Positions 36,976 through 46,071 of a stretch of 64,000 nt of DNA are shown here, piece by piece; the first letter of the stretch is position 1; each line of letters begins with the position of its first letter. Source of the DNA: Neorhodopirellula lusitana (GTDB lineage Bacteria > Planctomycetota > Planctomycetia > Pirellulales > Pirellulaceae); assembly GCF_900182915.1 (NCBI RefSeq), contig NZ_FXUG01000012.1, forward strand, positions 124,001-188,000, in the 5' to 3' direction. The notes beneath the pieces are model-generated. The model ran no database searches, was not told the origin of the DNA, and saw only the letters and a list, made by a program, of their open reading frames with translations. A program made the position numbers and the translations under genes.

Positions 36976-37502
36976 ACCGAAGTGAAATGCTAAGCGTTCT
37001 GATGCTGGATCGGACAAAACAGGTTGCCCTGGCGTGGTCAATCTTGCGCCAGTCCCAACTTGCTGAAGATGCCTACCAGGACATGTTGGTCAAGGTCTTT
37101 GAAAACGAAGACCTTTTCGAAGGCCCAAGGCATCTTCGTGACTGGTCGTGGAAGGTACTTCGACACCGCTGTTACGAATTCATCCGTCAACAGAATCACC
37201 GCCCTTCGCTTCTCGATGAGTCCATTCTTGATTTGGTGGATGCCGAGCTTGAGAGTCGCGACATTGATGAAGTCAATCAAAGGGTCGACGCACTCCATCA
37301 TTGCCTCGCGAACCTGACGGTGAAGAGTCAAGATGTGATTCGGCTTCGCTATGCCGAAGGTCTCACGGGCATTCAAGTGGCCGAGAAACTGGGACGCACA
37401 CCCGATACGGTCTACAAAGCACTCCAGCGAATTTACGGTGCCTTAGGTGAATGCATTCAAGGGCGATTGGGTTGTGTTGATCACGGAGACGCTACGCTAT
37501 GA
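36972..37502 (+). CDS. ECF-type RNA polymerase sigma factor
   Basis: The protein has 176 residues. Region 2 is recognisable (QVALAWSILRQSQLAEDAYQDMLVKVFEN, with HLRDWSWKVLRHRCYEFIRQ). Region 4 is a helix-turn-helix (LTVKSQDVIRLRYAEGLTGI to RTPDTVYKALQRIY). No sensor domain is fused. The start overlaps the lipoprotein stop by 4 bases and its TGA overlaps the FecR start by 4 bases, so all three genes are probably translationally coupled. It should direct polymerase to a specific set of promoters, likely including the downstream hydrolase and sulfatases, with FecR as its membrane partner (inference). Residues 66-100 contain an acidic linker. Confidence 0.92.
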   Translation: MNRSEMLSVLMLDRTKQVALAWSILRQSQLAEDAYQDMLVKVFENEDLFEGPRHLRDWSWKVLRHRCYEFIRQQNHRPSLLDESILDLVDAELESRDIDEVNQRVDALHHCLANLTVKSQDVIRLRYAEGLTGIQVAEKLGRTPDTVYKALQRIYGALGECIQGRLGCVDHGDATL

Positions 37503-38917
37503 GTGATGAAGAATTTGAACGCCTGACCACACTTTATTTAGAAGGCGTTCTCGATGACAACGAACTCGAGTTACTCGGCCAGGAGCTGGACCGTTCACCG
37601 GTGCGAGTCAGGCAATTCAATGACGTCCGCGTGTTGACCGGTCTGATTCATGAGCACGGCCAGAACTCTAGCGAGCTCGAGTTTCCTATCGCTGAACCCC
37701 GGTCCGTCGCATCGCGTGGTTGGATGAAGTCGAAATGGTTGTTCTTGGCGGCGCAGGGATGTCTTGCCGCTTCGATCCTGCTGGCGATCTCTTTCTTGCC
37801 AAGTCTTTTCTCTCCATCTCCGGTGGCGACTTTAATTTCCGGAGAGAACGCCTCTTGGGAAAGTTCATTGCCAACCGCGACCGGCTCGGACCTCGTACCG
37901 GGATTGCTGGATTTGAAGACGGGAATCGCTACCATCCAATTTCGTTCCGGTGTTGAAGTTACCCTGCAGGGACCGGCCAGCCTGGAATTGATGACGCCCA
38001 TGCGAGGCCGAATGTTGGCCGGGAAGGCAAGGATTGACGTGCCGGACTCGGGCATCGGCTTCGTCATGGAGACGCCCAATGGCTACGCGGTCGATCACGG
38101 CACGGAGTTTTCTGTCAGTGTCGATCCTTCGGCAAACCGGTCAAAGTTCAAAGTCATCGAAGGTGAAATCTCCGTTTACGTTGCGTCGACAGGTGAAAAT
38201 GCGCGTCTGACCGGCGTGGGCAAAGCGGTCACGGTTGAATCCGACTTGCTTGTGAAAGGCAAATCAGTCGAAGCGGAACTGGGACCGGATCCCGGGCCCA
38301 AAGTGTTGATTGTCGGAACCGGCGGCCGCGAAGGTAGCGCGATCCGAAATGACAGACGGGAATACCTGCAACCGAAGTACCTGACCGTGAACCGCCTGTT
38401 CAACAGAGCCTGGGATCGGCGGTCGTTCTTTGCGTTTGATCTTTCGGATGTCGATCTCGACAAGGCCGAGTCGGTCTCGCTGCGTCTGAATCTGGTCCCC
38501 TTTCCTTATGGGTTCTTCAGTAGCCTTCCCGAGCTCAATCAATACGCGGTGTATGGGCTCACCAATCAAGCAAAGGCCGACTGGCAAAACGATAGTAGCT
38601 GGGAAGACTCTCCTAGTCCGGACGACGGTGTTTTCGTCGGGATGTTTGAAGTTCCTCGCAGTCAGCAACAAGGAAGTTTTGCGATCTGCAACGACAAGCT
38701 GCTGCAGTTCCTAGTCGAGCATGGTGAAACAGAAGCGACCTTCGTCGTCGTCCGAGAGAATTTGCCAATCAAACCTAACGATGTTCCGTGTCACGCGTTC
38801 GCTGGCCTGCCGCATCCGGAAGCGAATGGCCCTCAACTCGAACTGAGCCTGCGGGAAGGCGAACCGCGGGCGAGCGAGAACGCGTCGAAGATGCTTGATA
38901 CGCCGCTGATCGACTGA
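37499..38917 (+). CDS. FecR-like anti-sigma protein with C-terminal beta-sandwich
   Basis: The protein has 472 residues. A cytoplasmic N-terminus (1-75, EEFERLTTLYLEGVLDDNELE) resembles the sigma-binding part of FecR-type anti-sigma proteins. One transmembrane helix lies at about 79-103. A periplasmic FecR domain follows (about 115-250, with VTLQGPASLELMTPMRGRML and NGYAVDHGTEFSVSV). The last 190 residues form an extra beta-rich domain like the DNRLRE/CBM-type modules of exported planctomycete proteins (FFAFDLSDVDLDKAESVSLR to GPQLELSL). The extra domain might bind a glycan or protein ligand and pass the signal to the sigma factor (inference). Confidence 0.87.
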   Translation: MSDEEFERLTTLYLEGVLDDNELELLGQELDRSPVRVRQFNDVRVLTGLIHEHGQNSSELEFPIAEPRSVASRGWMKSKWLFLAAQGCLAASILLAISFLPSLFSPSPVATLISGENASWESSLPTATGSDLVPGLLDLKTGIATIQFRSGVEVTLQGPASLELMTPMRGRMLAGKARIDVPDSGIGFVMETPNGYAVDHGTEFSVSVDPSANRSKFKVIEGEISVYVASTGENARLTGVGKAVTVESDLLVKGKSVEAELGPDPGPKVLIVGTGGREGSAIRNDRREYLQPKYLTVNRLFNRAWDRRSFFAFDLSDVDLDKAESVSLRLNLVPFPYGFFSSLPELNQYAVYGLTNQAKADWQNDSSWEDSPSPDDGVFVGMFEVPRSQQQGSFAICNDKLLQFLVEHGETEATFVVVRENLPIKPNDVPCHAFAGLPHPEANGPQLELSLREGEPRASENASKMLDTPLID

Positions 38918-39061
38918 GACCCAACCGACGCATTCGCCAATGCAATCGTCGGAGATCGTTCCAGGCTTGAACAAACGCCAATCTTCCATGAACACCGATC
39001 CCATCCGAACAACCAAAGTAGCAATGAATCCAAATACCAGTAGTGCACAGGACCGCGTGAG

Positions 39062-40831
39062 ATGATGCTGGTTCGATCAATCATTTGGGCGATGTTGGCG
39101 TTAGCGACAACTGTTGCTGCACAAGCTGCGACCCTGCAAAAGCTGCATGTCAAGGAAGGCACTTTGTATTTCGCCGACGGCACCGAGGCACTGCTTTGGG
39201 GAGTCAACTTTCAGCCGTCGCTGTTCTGGGAATACAGACGGATGGCACGTCATGGGCTACACAAGCCTTTCGACATGGCAAAATACAAGGCCATGATCGA
39301 TGAGGGTTTTGATGAAATCCAACGCATGGATTGCAACCTCATTCGCATCCACATCGCGACTTCAGATATCACCGATACCGAGGGGAAGCTGATTGAAAAC
39401 CAATGGCTCGATTCGCTCGACTACGTTATCGCGTCCGCCGAACAGCGAGAGATTTATGTCTCTCTTTCGTTTCTGAATAACATCGGAGCGATGGATGGTT
39501 CTTTCGTTTCCAAGAACGCGATGAAAAAAGCGGATTGGATGGTGGATCCCGATTTCATGGCCATGGCGGATTCCTACATTCGACAATTGCTGAACCGAAA
39601 AAACCAATACAGCGAAGGCCAGCTGTATAAGAACAGCCCCGCACTGGCGATTGTCGAGCCGATCAACGAGCCGGCGTATTTCAATCATCAGAACATCAAT
39701 GAGTTCCCACAATGCAACGAGGTCTATCGGGCTTGGCTCACCAAGTTTGATAAACAGGACACGAAAGAGAACTTCCTGGCGTTCCGCTACGAGAACACGA
39801 AAGACTATGTCAACAGAATGGTGAAGCTGTTCCGTCAGGAAGAGGTGACGGCACCGATGGCATGGTCGCTTGAGTGGCCGCGGGCGATCGAGTGGACTGG
39901 CGAGGACGTTTTCTGCGCGGCCGCTGATTCAGATGCCGAATTGATTTCAATATGCTTCTACCCAGGGCAATTCGAGTCACACAACAAACGCGGTGAAGAG
40001 ATGAAGGAGGTGGGTGAGACCAACTTCCTGCCGTACCTTCAACGAACTTACGATGATCGGAAGTATCACGGTTGGCTGCTGGAAGATCGCTTCAAAAACA
40101 AGGCTCGTGTGGTTTACGAGTTTGAGACCTTTCACAACCAAACTTCGTATCTCTATCCGGCGATGGCGAAACTGTTCCGGTCGCTAGGCATCCAGGCTGC
40201 ATCCATGTGGACCTACATACTGCCTGGGCAAGCTGAATACACTGCCGCGCCGCACAACTTGAACCTGAAAACGACACCCAACAAGGCGGCCGCGTTCATG
40301 GCCGCTGGACAGGTCATGCGTAGCGAACCGCGTTTCAAACAGTACGAAACGACGTCTGAAACCGATGACCATTTTCAGCATGCGTCGCTTTCTTACCAAC
40401 ACGGATGCTCGGCCTTCGCTGATGACGAAATATTGATCTACAGCGAAACCATGCCCGACGAATTTTCGCAGCATCTTCTAGACGGGCAAACCGACTTCAA
40501 GCGAATCGTAGGACGCGGCGACTCCCCTTGGGCTAGCTACGGAGGCACGGGCCTCTACTTCATTGAGACGACGGGCGAGAACCGCTTGCAGATTCAGATC
40601 CTACCCGATGCTGATTTCGTCGTTCCGCACTTCCGCCCTAACAAAATTGGCAAAATCGCCGTTCGTCTGTCGACCGATCAAAGCCACACGTTCGAACTGA
40701 AAATGCCCGGCCTCAACGACCGCAGCAAGGTTTTCCAAATGACGACGGGAAAACGCGAACCGGTGATCCGCACGCCTGACGGCCTTCGTTTCGAGGCCAA
40801 ACCGGGTGAGCGGTATGAAATCGAGAGATAG
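39062..40831 (+). CDS. Secreted GH-A clan glycoside hydrolase (GH5-like)
   Basis: The protein has 589 residues with a signal peptide (residues about 1-22, ending AAQAATLQ). The TIM-barrel has the GH-A clan acid/base motif IVEPINEPAYF (Glu203 in NEP) and a candidate nucleophile strand RVVYEFETFHN (Glu353 or Glu355). Cellulase/mannanase-type segments are present, such as LLWGVNFQPSLFWEYRRM and CNLIRIHI. A C-terminal beta-sandwich of about 150 residues follows. The best guess is a GH5-type endo-acting beta-glycosidase; substrate specificity is not readable. It sits between the sigma/FecR unit and two sulfatases, which fits degradation of a sulfated glycan. Confidence 0.83.
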   Translation: MMLVRSIIWAMLALATTVAAQAATLQKLHVKEGTLYFADGTEALLWGVNFQPSLFWEYRRMARHGLHKPFDMAKYKAMIDEGFDEIQRMDCNLIRIHIATSDITDTEGKLIENQWLDSLDYVIASAEQREIYVSLSFLNNIGAMDGSFVSKNAMKKADWMVDPDFMAMADSYIRQLLNRKNQYSEGQLYKNSPALAIVEPINEPAYFNHQNINEFPQCNEVYRAWLTKFDKQDTKENFLAFRYENTKDYVNRMVKLFRQEEVTAPMAWSLEWPRAIEWTGEDVFCAAADSDAELISICFYPGQFESHNKRGEEMKEVGETNFLPYLQRTYDDRKYHGWLLEDRFKNKARVVYEFETFHNQTSYLYPAMAKLFRSLGIQAASMWTYILPGQAEYTAAPHNLNLKTTPNKAAAFMAAGQVMRSEPRFKQYETTSETDDHFQHASLSYQHGCSAFADDEILIYSETMPDEFSQHLLDGQTDFKRIVGRGDSPWASYGGTGLYFIETTGENRLQIQILPDADFVVPHFRPNKIGKIAVRLSTDQSHTFELKMPGLNDRSKVFQMTTGKREPVIRTPDGLRFEAKPGERYEIER

Positions 40832-40989
40832 AAATGACCCTCACTTCAGATTTCCAACGGGGTGAAACGAGGCCGGATTTTCAGCGTCGCAATTCACTAC
40901 AAACTTAGACAAGAGCATCGAATGAACCGAGTTAAGATGCTGATCGAGATGACTTCCACATTGGCCGAATTTACAGAGAGCTGCAAAGA

Positions 40990-42450
40990 GTGATTACCAA
41001 CAAATACATCATGTTCCCGCTGGCTCTCTGCTGGCTTGGCATTTCAACCGTGACGGCGGAAGAGCAACGTCCCAACGTGTTGATGCTTTGCATTGACGAC
41101 ATGAACGACTGGTGTGGTTTCCTGGGCGGTCATCCACAGGCCAAGACACCCCACATGGACCGGCTTGCGGCAAAGGGCGTCAACTTCACCAACGCACATT
41201 GCACCGCGCCAGGATGTTCTCCCAGTCGCAACGCGTTGCTGTTGGGAGTCGAGCCCCACAAGTCTGGGCTCTATCCGTTTTATAAACTCAAGGACGTGGA
41301 TCGGGAGGTTACGGACCGCTACACCAATCTTCCGCGCTTATTCAAAGAGAACGGTTATACGACCTGCGGCGTCACCAAGGTGTTCCACAATCCAGACAAC
41401 ACCTATCAAGAGGAAGAGACTTGGGACGAATACGCTTCTTACGGCGACTTGAAAATCAAAGGCGCCGAGGGCAAAGGTTTCCTGGCCGACGAGAAGGACA
41501 GGAAGAAACGATACATGAAGGTTTGCCCGGGCGTGAACCCGCTAAGCGATTTTGTCGACTACCGGACAGCGTCGCATGCCGTTCGCTTTTTGGAAAAGAG
41601 CCACGAACAGCCTTTCTTTTTGGCTGCCGGGTTCATCCGACCTCACGTTGAATTCATCACGCCCGAAGCGAACTACGATCGGTTCCCCGCCAAAATCTCG
41701 CCACCGCCCATTCTTGGAAGCGATTTCGATGACGTTCCGCTGGTTGGGCAGTCGATGGCTCGCCAATCGGTTGTGGAGAGTTTCGAGCAAAACGATTGTT
41801 GGGACGAAGTGCGACGTGGCTATTTGTCTTGCATCTCGTTCACCGACGACAACATTGGTCGTGTGATGACGGCACTGGAAAAGAGTTCCTACCTAAGCAA
41901 CACGATTGTGGTGCTTTGGTCCGATCACGGATTTCATCTGGGTGAAAAGCGGTCCTACACTAAATTCTCGTTATGGGAGGAGTCGACGCGAGTCCCATTC
42001 ATCATTTGGGATCCGCGAGGCCAGAATGGCAACGGACAAACGTGTTCCGAACCGGTTGGACTGATCAATGTCTATCGAACCTTGTGCGAGATGACGGGAA
42101 TCACACCGCCGGAGTATGTGGACGGCCAGAGTCTGGTGCCGTGGTTAGAAAACCCGACGAAGCCAATGGACCAACCGGCGATGACCACATGGGGCCGCGG
42201 CAACTACACGTTGCGGACAAAGGACTGGCGTTACACCCGTTACTTCGACGGAACCGAAGAACTGTACAACCACGCCAAAGATCCCCAGGAATGGACGAAC
42301 TTGGCAAGTAACCCAGAGTATGCCGAAATGAAGCGTGACCTGGCGAAAAAGTGGTTGCCGAAAACGGAGGCGCCGAGAGTCCTTTCCGGCAAAGCGCTGG
42401 ACAACGTGTGGGATGCGGACAAACCGCTACAGAAATTTAAGACGAAATAA
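40990..42450 (+). CDS. Sulfatase, formylglycine-dependent (iduronate-2-sulfatase-like)
   Basis: The protein has 486 residues from a GTG start; an ATG at 41011 would also give a good signal peptide (MFPLALCWLGISTVTA). The metal-binding start is RPNVLMLCIDDMNDW. The formylglycine signature CSPSR (Cys76-Arg80) is intact, with AGVxPHKSGLY-like sequence after it. Later conserved segments include LAAGFIRPHV, the VLWSDHGFHLGEK metal/His motif and WGRGNYTLRTKDWRYTRY. Type I sulfatases of this shape remove sulfate esters from sugars. Export to the periplasm is likely, and activation needs a formylglycine-generating enzyme elsewhere. It forms a pair with the next sulfatase, 9 bases apart. Confidence 0.93.
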   Translation: MITNKYIMFPLALCWLGISTVTAEEQRPNVLMLCIDDMNDWCGFLGGHPQAKTPHMDRLAAKGVNFTNAHCTAPGCSPSRNALLLGVEPHKSGLYPFYKLKDVDREVTDRYTNLPRLFKENGYTTCGVTKVFHNPDNTYQEEETWDEYASYGDLKIKGAEGKGFLADEKDRKKRYMKVCPGVNPLSDFVDYRTASHAVRFLEKSHEQPFFLAAGFIRPHVEFITPEANYDRFPAKISPPPILGSDFDDVPLVGQSMARQSVVESFEQNDCWDEVRRGYLSCISFTDDNIGRVMTALEKSSYLSNTIVVLWSDHGFHLGEKRSYTKFSLWEESTRVPFIIWDPRGQNGNGQTCSEPVGLINVYRTLCEMTGITPPEYVDGQSLVPWLENPTKPMDQPAMTTWGRGNYTLRTKDWRYTRYFDGTEELYNHAKDPQEWTNLASNPEYAEMKRDLAKKWLPKTEAPRVLSGKALDNVWDADKPLQKFKTK

Positions 42451-42459
42451 GGTTTGGTG

Positions 42460-44052
42460 ATGAGTCTATTGAAAGTGTCTTCGATGAGAGTTTGGTTGCC
42501 GCTGTTCGTGGTTGTTTGTCTGGCCGTTTCAGTTCAGGCGGAGAGAAAGAACGTGTTGTTCATCGCGGTTGATGATTTGAAACCGTTGTTGAAATGCTAC
42601 GGACACGAACACGTTCATTCCCCCAACATTGATGCCCTGGCGGCTTCAGGAATGGTGTTTCGCAACGCCCATTGCCAACAAGCGTTGTGTGGGCCATCGC
42701 GAATGAGTTTGTTGACGGGTTACTACCCCGACACACTCGGCATCTACAGCATGGGACCGGAACGATTCAAATTTCGCCCCAAATATCCTGACCTCGTCAC
42801 CCTGCCGCAGCACTTCAAGAACAGTGGATACACGACCATTGGAACGGGCAAGATTTTTGATCCGCGAAGCGTGGAAGGTGACTGGGACGGACCTCAGGAT
42901 GCAGTCTCCTGGACAGAGTTCTTTGGGAAGAATCCCTATAACGCAAAAACCGGTAGGCCAATTACCGGCGGTTACTACCACGATCCTGCACTGAAGGACT
43001 TGGTAGCCAAACTGAAACAAGATTCTGCGGCCGAAGGCCTCAAACACAAGGCTCTTCAGCAATACCTGCGTGAGCACGGCGGCGGTCCGGCCGTGGAATG
43101 TTATGACGTTCCTGACGACGCCTACCGAGACGGCAGCATCGCCAATCGCGGACTTGAGCAACTGGAGAGGCTCGCCGATTCGAACAAGCCGTTTTTCTTA
43201 GCCGTCGGCTTTACCAAGCCGCACCTTCCCTTCGTCGCGCCCCAGAAATACTGGGACCTCTATGATCGCGAAAAACTCGAACTCGCTCCGTTCCAGCATT
43301 CTCCCGAGAACGCACCCCCGTGTGCCGAATCCGGCTACGTTGAGGCCCGCGGGTACAGCGGTGTGCCGGCTGATGGTCCAATTCCCGAACCCGTGCAGCG
43401 GGAACTGATTCATGGTTACCTCGCTTGCGTTTCTTACGTCGACGCGCAAATCGGCAAGCTGATTACAAAGTTGAAAGAGACCGGCGCCTACGACAACACA
43501 ATCATCGTACTTTGGGGCGACCACGGATTTCACCTTGGCGACAAACAACTCTGGGGCAAACACACAAACTATGAGCAGTCCACTCACGCTCCGCTGATTA
43601 TCGCGAACCCCGGTCTTCCAGGGGGCGAGTTCAACGATTCCCCGGTCAACCTGATCGATATTTTCCCGACGCTTTGTGAGCTGACCGAATTGGGAACGCC
43701 CGAGGGAATCGAAGGCAAGAGTCTGTTGCCGATCCTAAAAGGCAGCAAAAACTCGGTGAACGACTTTGCCGCCAGCATCTATCCGCGAAGCGGTATTTGG
43801 GGAATTGCGATTCGGACGGAGCGTTACCGATACGTCGCTTGGTACAAGGGTTCCTACAACAAGAAGTGGCACGGCGCTCGGCTGAACCGCAAGCCACAAT
43901 TCACCGAACTGTACGACTACCAGACGGATCCACTGGAGCAAAAGAATTTGTCGGGCGAGCCTGCTTACGTTGAAATCGAGAAAGAACTTGCAGCAGTGAA
44001 TCGCGAACATGTCGCATCCACGCAAAGCAATCAGTTCCAAGTCAAGGACTGA
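42460..44052 (+). CDS. Sulfatase, formylglycine-dependent (iduronate-2-sulfatase-like)
   Basis: I chose the ATG at 42460, with AAGG about seven bases upstream; an in-frame TTG lies two codons before. The 530-residue product has a signal peptide (about 1-27, ending VSVQA). It shows VLFIAVDDLKPLLKCYG, the formylglycine motif CGPSR (Cys77), LAVGFTKPHLPFVAP, and IVLWGDHGFHLGDKQLWGKH. These are typical of iduronate-2-sulfatase-like enzymes. It is a homologous but diverged neighbour of the preceding sulfatase, so the pair may act on successive sulfate positions of one polysaccharide (inference). The stop lies 145 bases before the convergent AraC gene. Confidence 0.93.
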   Translation: MSLLKVSSMRVWLPLFVVVCLAVSVQAERKNVLFIAVDDLKPLLKCYGHEHVHSPNIDALAASGMVFRNAHCQQALCGPSRMSLLTGYYPDTLGIYSMGPERFKFRPKYPDLVTLPQHFKNSGYTTIGTGKIFDPRSVEGDWDGPQDAVSWTEFFGKNPYNAKTGRPITGGYYHDPALKDLVAKLKQDSAAEGLKHKALQQYLREHGGGPAVECYDVPDDAYRDGSIANRGLEQLERLADSNKPFFLAVGFTKPHLPFVAPQKYWDLYDREKLELAPFQHSPENAPPCAESGYVEARGYSGVPADGPIPEPVQRELIHGYLACVSYVDAQIGKLITKLKETGAYDNTIIVLWGDHGFHLGDKQLWGKHTNYEQSTHAPLIIANPGLPGGEFNDSPVNLIDIFPTLCELTELGTPEGIEGKSLLPILKGSKNSVNDFAASIYPRSGIWGIAIRTERYRYVAWYKGSYNKKWHGARLNRKPQFTELYDYQTDPLEQKNLSGEPAYVEIEKELAAVNREHVASTQSNQFQVKD

Positions 44053-44197
44053 ACCAGAGGCTTCTTACAAACCATTGGGAATCGATTGGCGAAAAACCTG
44101 AACGCGGAATAAAGCGACTGTCCATGGCGAGCCCAGCTACGGGACGATCGCAGCAATTTGGGATGACAAGGTGACTTCGTCTTCAGAAGTACTGAGG

Positions 44198-44950
44198 TCA
44201 CTCCTGAGTTCGGAGTTCCACTTTGCGGTATTGGCTGGGGGAAATGCCGGTGGCTCGACCGAATTGTCGGGTGAAGGCGCTTTGGTCGGCGTAGCCGGTT
44301 TCTAACGCGACGTCGATAATTGACTTTTGGGTTGTTTGTAGCAACTCGCACGCTCGGTCGATGCGTTGCTTCAATAGCCACTGGCCGGTATTCAGTCCGA
44401 ACACGATTCGCATTCGTCGATCCAGTTGGTATCGCGACAGGCCCGCGGTTTCAGCCATTTCGGTCACGCTGATCGGATGGGCGAGGGATTCTTGAGCGAA
44501 CCGAATCGCACTGCCTAAACGTTGATAGTCCTCGGTGGATTCATTGTGTTTGTCCAGGTCGCGGGAGAATCCGACCAGACCAATCCGTCCGCCGTCGCGA
44601 CCCGTTAATGCGTACTTATTGGTTAGGCACCAACCGACATCACGTGACGCGTAAAGATGCAGTTCCAGCTGTCCGACCAGCGGCTTGCCGGATTGCAGTA
44701 ACGCTTGGTCCTGGCGCGTGAAGCTGTGTCCGAACGGGGGACGAAGAATCTCTTCCGATGTGCGCCCGATCAATTGGGACTTTCGTTTAAGTCCACACCG
44801 TTGGACTAATGTTTCGTTGACGACAACGTACTGCCCCGCAGCGTTTTTGATAAAGTAAACGGTGTCATGCAGGCCATCGAACAGCGATTCCCCGGTGAAG
44901 GGTTCACTGAGTTGGCTGAACAGAATCGATGCTTCGGGGTGCAGTGACAT
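44198..44950 (-). CDS. PAS-AraC family transcriptional regulator of the hydroxyproline operon
   Basis: The protein has 250 residues. The N-terminal half is a PAS domain (about 22-130, GLHDTVYFIKNAAGQYVVVN and the GLVGFSRDLD end). The C-terminal half has two AraC/XylS helix-turn-helix motifs (ISVTEMAETAGLSRYQLDRR and SIIDVALETGYADQSAFTRQF). It is divergent from the DapA-family gene with a 167-base shared promoter region. AraC-type regulators commonly accompany hydroxyproline catabolic genes, so this protein probably senses the pathway substrate or an intermediate and activates the operon (inference from position). Confidence 0.88.
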   Translation of the reverse strand: MSLHPEASILFSQLSEPFTGESLFDGLHDTVYFIKNAAGQYVVVNETLVQRCGLKRKSQLIGRTSEEILRPPFGHSFTRQDQALLQSGKPLVGQLELHLYASRDVGWCLTNKYALTGRDGGRIGLVGFSRDLDKHNESTEDYQRLGSAIRFAQESLAHPISVTEMAETAGLSRYQLDRRMRIVFGLNTGQWLLKQRIDRACELLQTTQKSIIDVALETGYADQSAFTRQFGRATGISPSQYRKVELRTQE

Positions 44951-44986
44951 GGTTGGAGTGTGCGCATTTTAAAGTTGATCGTCAAG

Positions 44987-45001
44987 CCGTCTGCAAGACG
45001 G
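44987..45001. promoter_or_regulatory. Inverted repeat in the regulator/operon divergent region
   Basis: CCGTCT-GCA-AGACGG is a perfect 6-bp inverted repeat with a 3-base spacer. It lies 37 bases upstream of the AraC start and 116 bases upstream of the DapA-family start. It is a candidate operator, but AraC-family sites are often direct repeats, so binding by this regulator is only a guess. Confidence 0.4.
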
Positions 45002-45117
45002 ACGTGGATCTCTCTTCTAATCTGTTACGAATCACAAGAAGCGGTTCCGCGGACCCCCGACACTCGTTGTTGGATGAACGCACCCTTCCCAACCCCCTGT
45101 TTCTGCGAGCGAATTGA

Positions 45118-46071
45118 ATGACGGTTGACGCATCGGTTTTTCGAGGTTGTATCCCCGCCCTGATGACTCCCTGTAATTCGGATGGAGAAGTGAATTACGA
45201 CGGGTTGGTTCGCAAGGGGAAAGAGATGATGGACGCCGGCATGACGGCGGTTGTCTATTGTGGTTCGATGGGAGATTGGCCTCTGTTGACGGACCAACAA
45301 CGCCAACATGGTGTCGAAGTGCTTTGCAAAGCGGGGATTCCTGTTGTTGTTGGAACCGGTGCGCAGAATTCAGTGCTGGCAGCAGAGCATGCCAGTCACG
45401 CTGCGAAGGTTGGCGCTGCGGGCTTGATGGTGATTCCACGAGTGCTTTCGCGAGCCACTTCGCCGGCCGCACAACGCAATCACTTCGGCGCGATTCTTTC
45501 CGCTGCTCCACAGCTTCCAGCGGTGATTTACAACAGCCCGTATTATGGTTTTGAAACCAAGGCGGATCTGTTTTTCAACCTGCGAGCTGAGTTCTCCAAC
45601 TTGGTTGGTTTTAAGGAGTTCGGCGGTGCTGACTCGCTGTCCTATGCAGCCGAGCACATCACGAACGCGGACGACGACGTTTTGTTGATGGCGGGTGTCG
45701 ACACACAGGTTTATCACGGCTTTGTTCGTTGTGGTGCCGTGGGTGCAATCACTGGGATTGGCAACTGCCTTCCCGCTGAAGTGTTGAAGTACGTCGCACT
45801 TTGCGAGGCCGCAGCGGCTGGTGATTGCCAGGCTGACCATTACGCTCGCGAACTGTCGAACGCGTTCACGGTTCTATCGACCTTTGATGAAGGACCCGAT
45901 TTGGTTCTTTACTACAAGTACCTGCTGTTCTTGTTGGGCGATGCCGATTACGAGTTCCAAATGAATGGATCGGATTCGCTGGCTCCAAGCCAAGCTGCGT
46001 TTGCCAAGGCTCAACTGGAACAATTCCAGACATGGTGGAAGAACTGGCCTGGCACCGACTACTCGTGCTAA
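45118..46071 (+). CDS. DapA-family enzyme, probable 1-pyrroline-4-hydroxy-2-carboxylate deaminase
   Basis: The protein has 317 residues and is cytoplasmic. It is a class I aldolase/DHDPS-type TIM barrel: start GCIPALMTPCNSDGEVNYDG, Schiff-base lysine in LVGFKEFGG (Lys166) and the partner tyrosine in VIYNSPYYGFET (Tyr138). The sequence GSMGDWPLL sits where DHDPS has the GTTGE phosphate/carboxylate loop, so this is not a standard dapA. Because it is followed by an epimerase and a D-amino-acid dehydrogenase-like gene, I infer the deaminase/dehydratase step that converts Delta1-pyrroline-4-hydroxy-2-carboxylate into 2-oxoglutarate semialdehyde. The exact reaction needs testing. Confidence 0.82.
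   Translation: MTVDASVFRGCIPALMTPCNSDGEVNYDGLVRKGKEMMDAGMTAVVYCGSMGDWPLLTDQQRQHGVEVLCKAGIPVVVGTGAQNSVLAAEHASHAAKVGAAGLMVIPRVLSRATSPAAQRNHFGAILSAAPQLPAVIYNSPYYGFETKADLFFNLRAEFSNLVGFKEFGGADSLSYAAEHITNADDDVLLMAGVDTQVYHGFVRCGAVGAITGIGNCLPAEVLKYVALCEAAAAGDCQADHYARELSNAFTVLSTFDEGPDLVLYYKYLLFLLGDADYEFQMNGSDSLAPSQAAFAKAQLEQFQTWWKNWPGTDYSC

Noticed and set aside
45118-46071. Annotation as dapA (lysine biosynthesis)
   Set aside because: The GTTGE-type loop is replaced and the neighbours belong to hydroxyproline breakdown, so a lysine role is unlikely.
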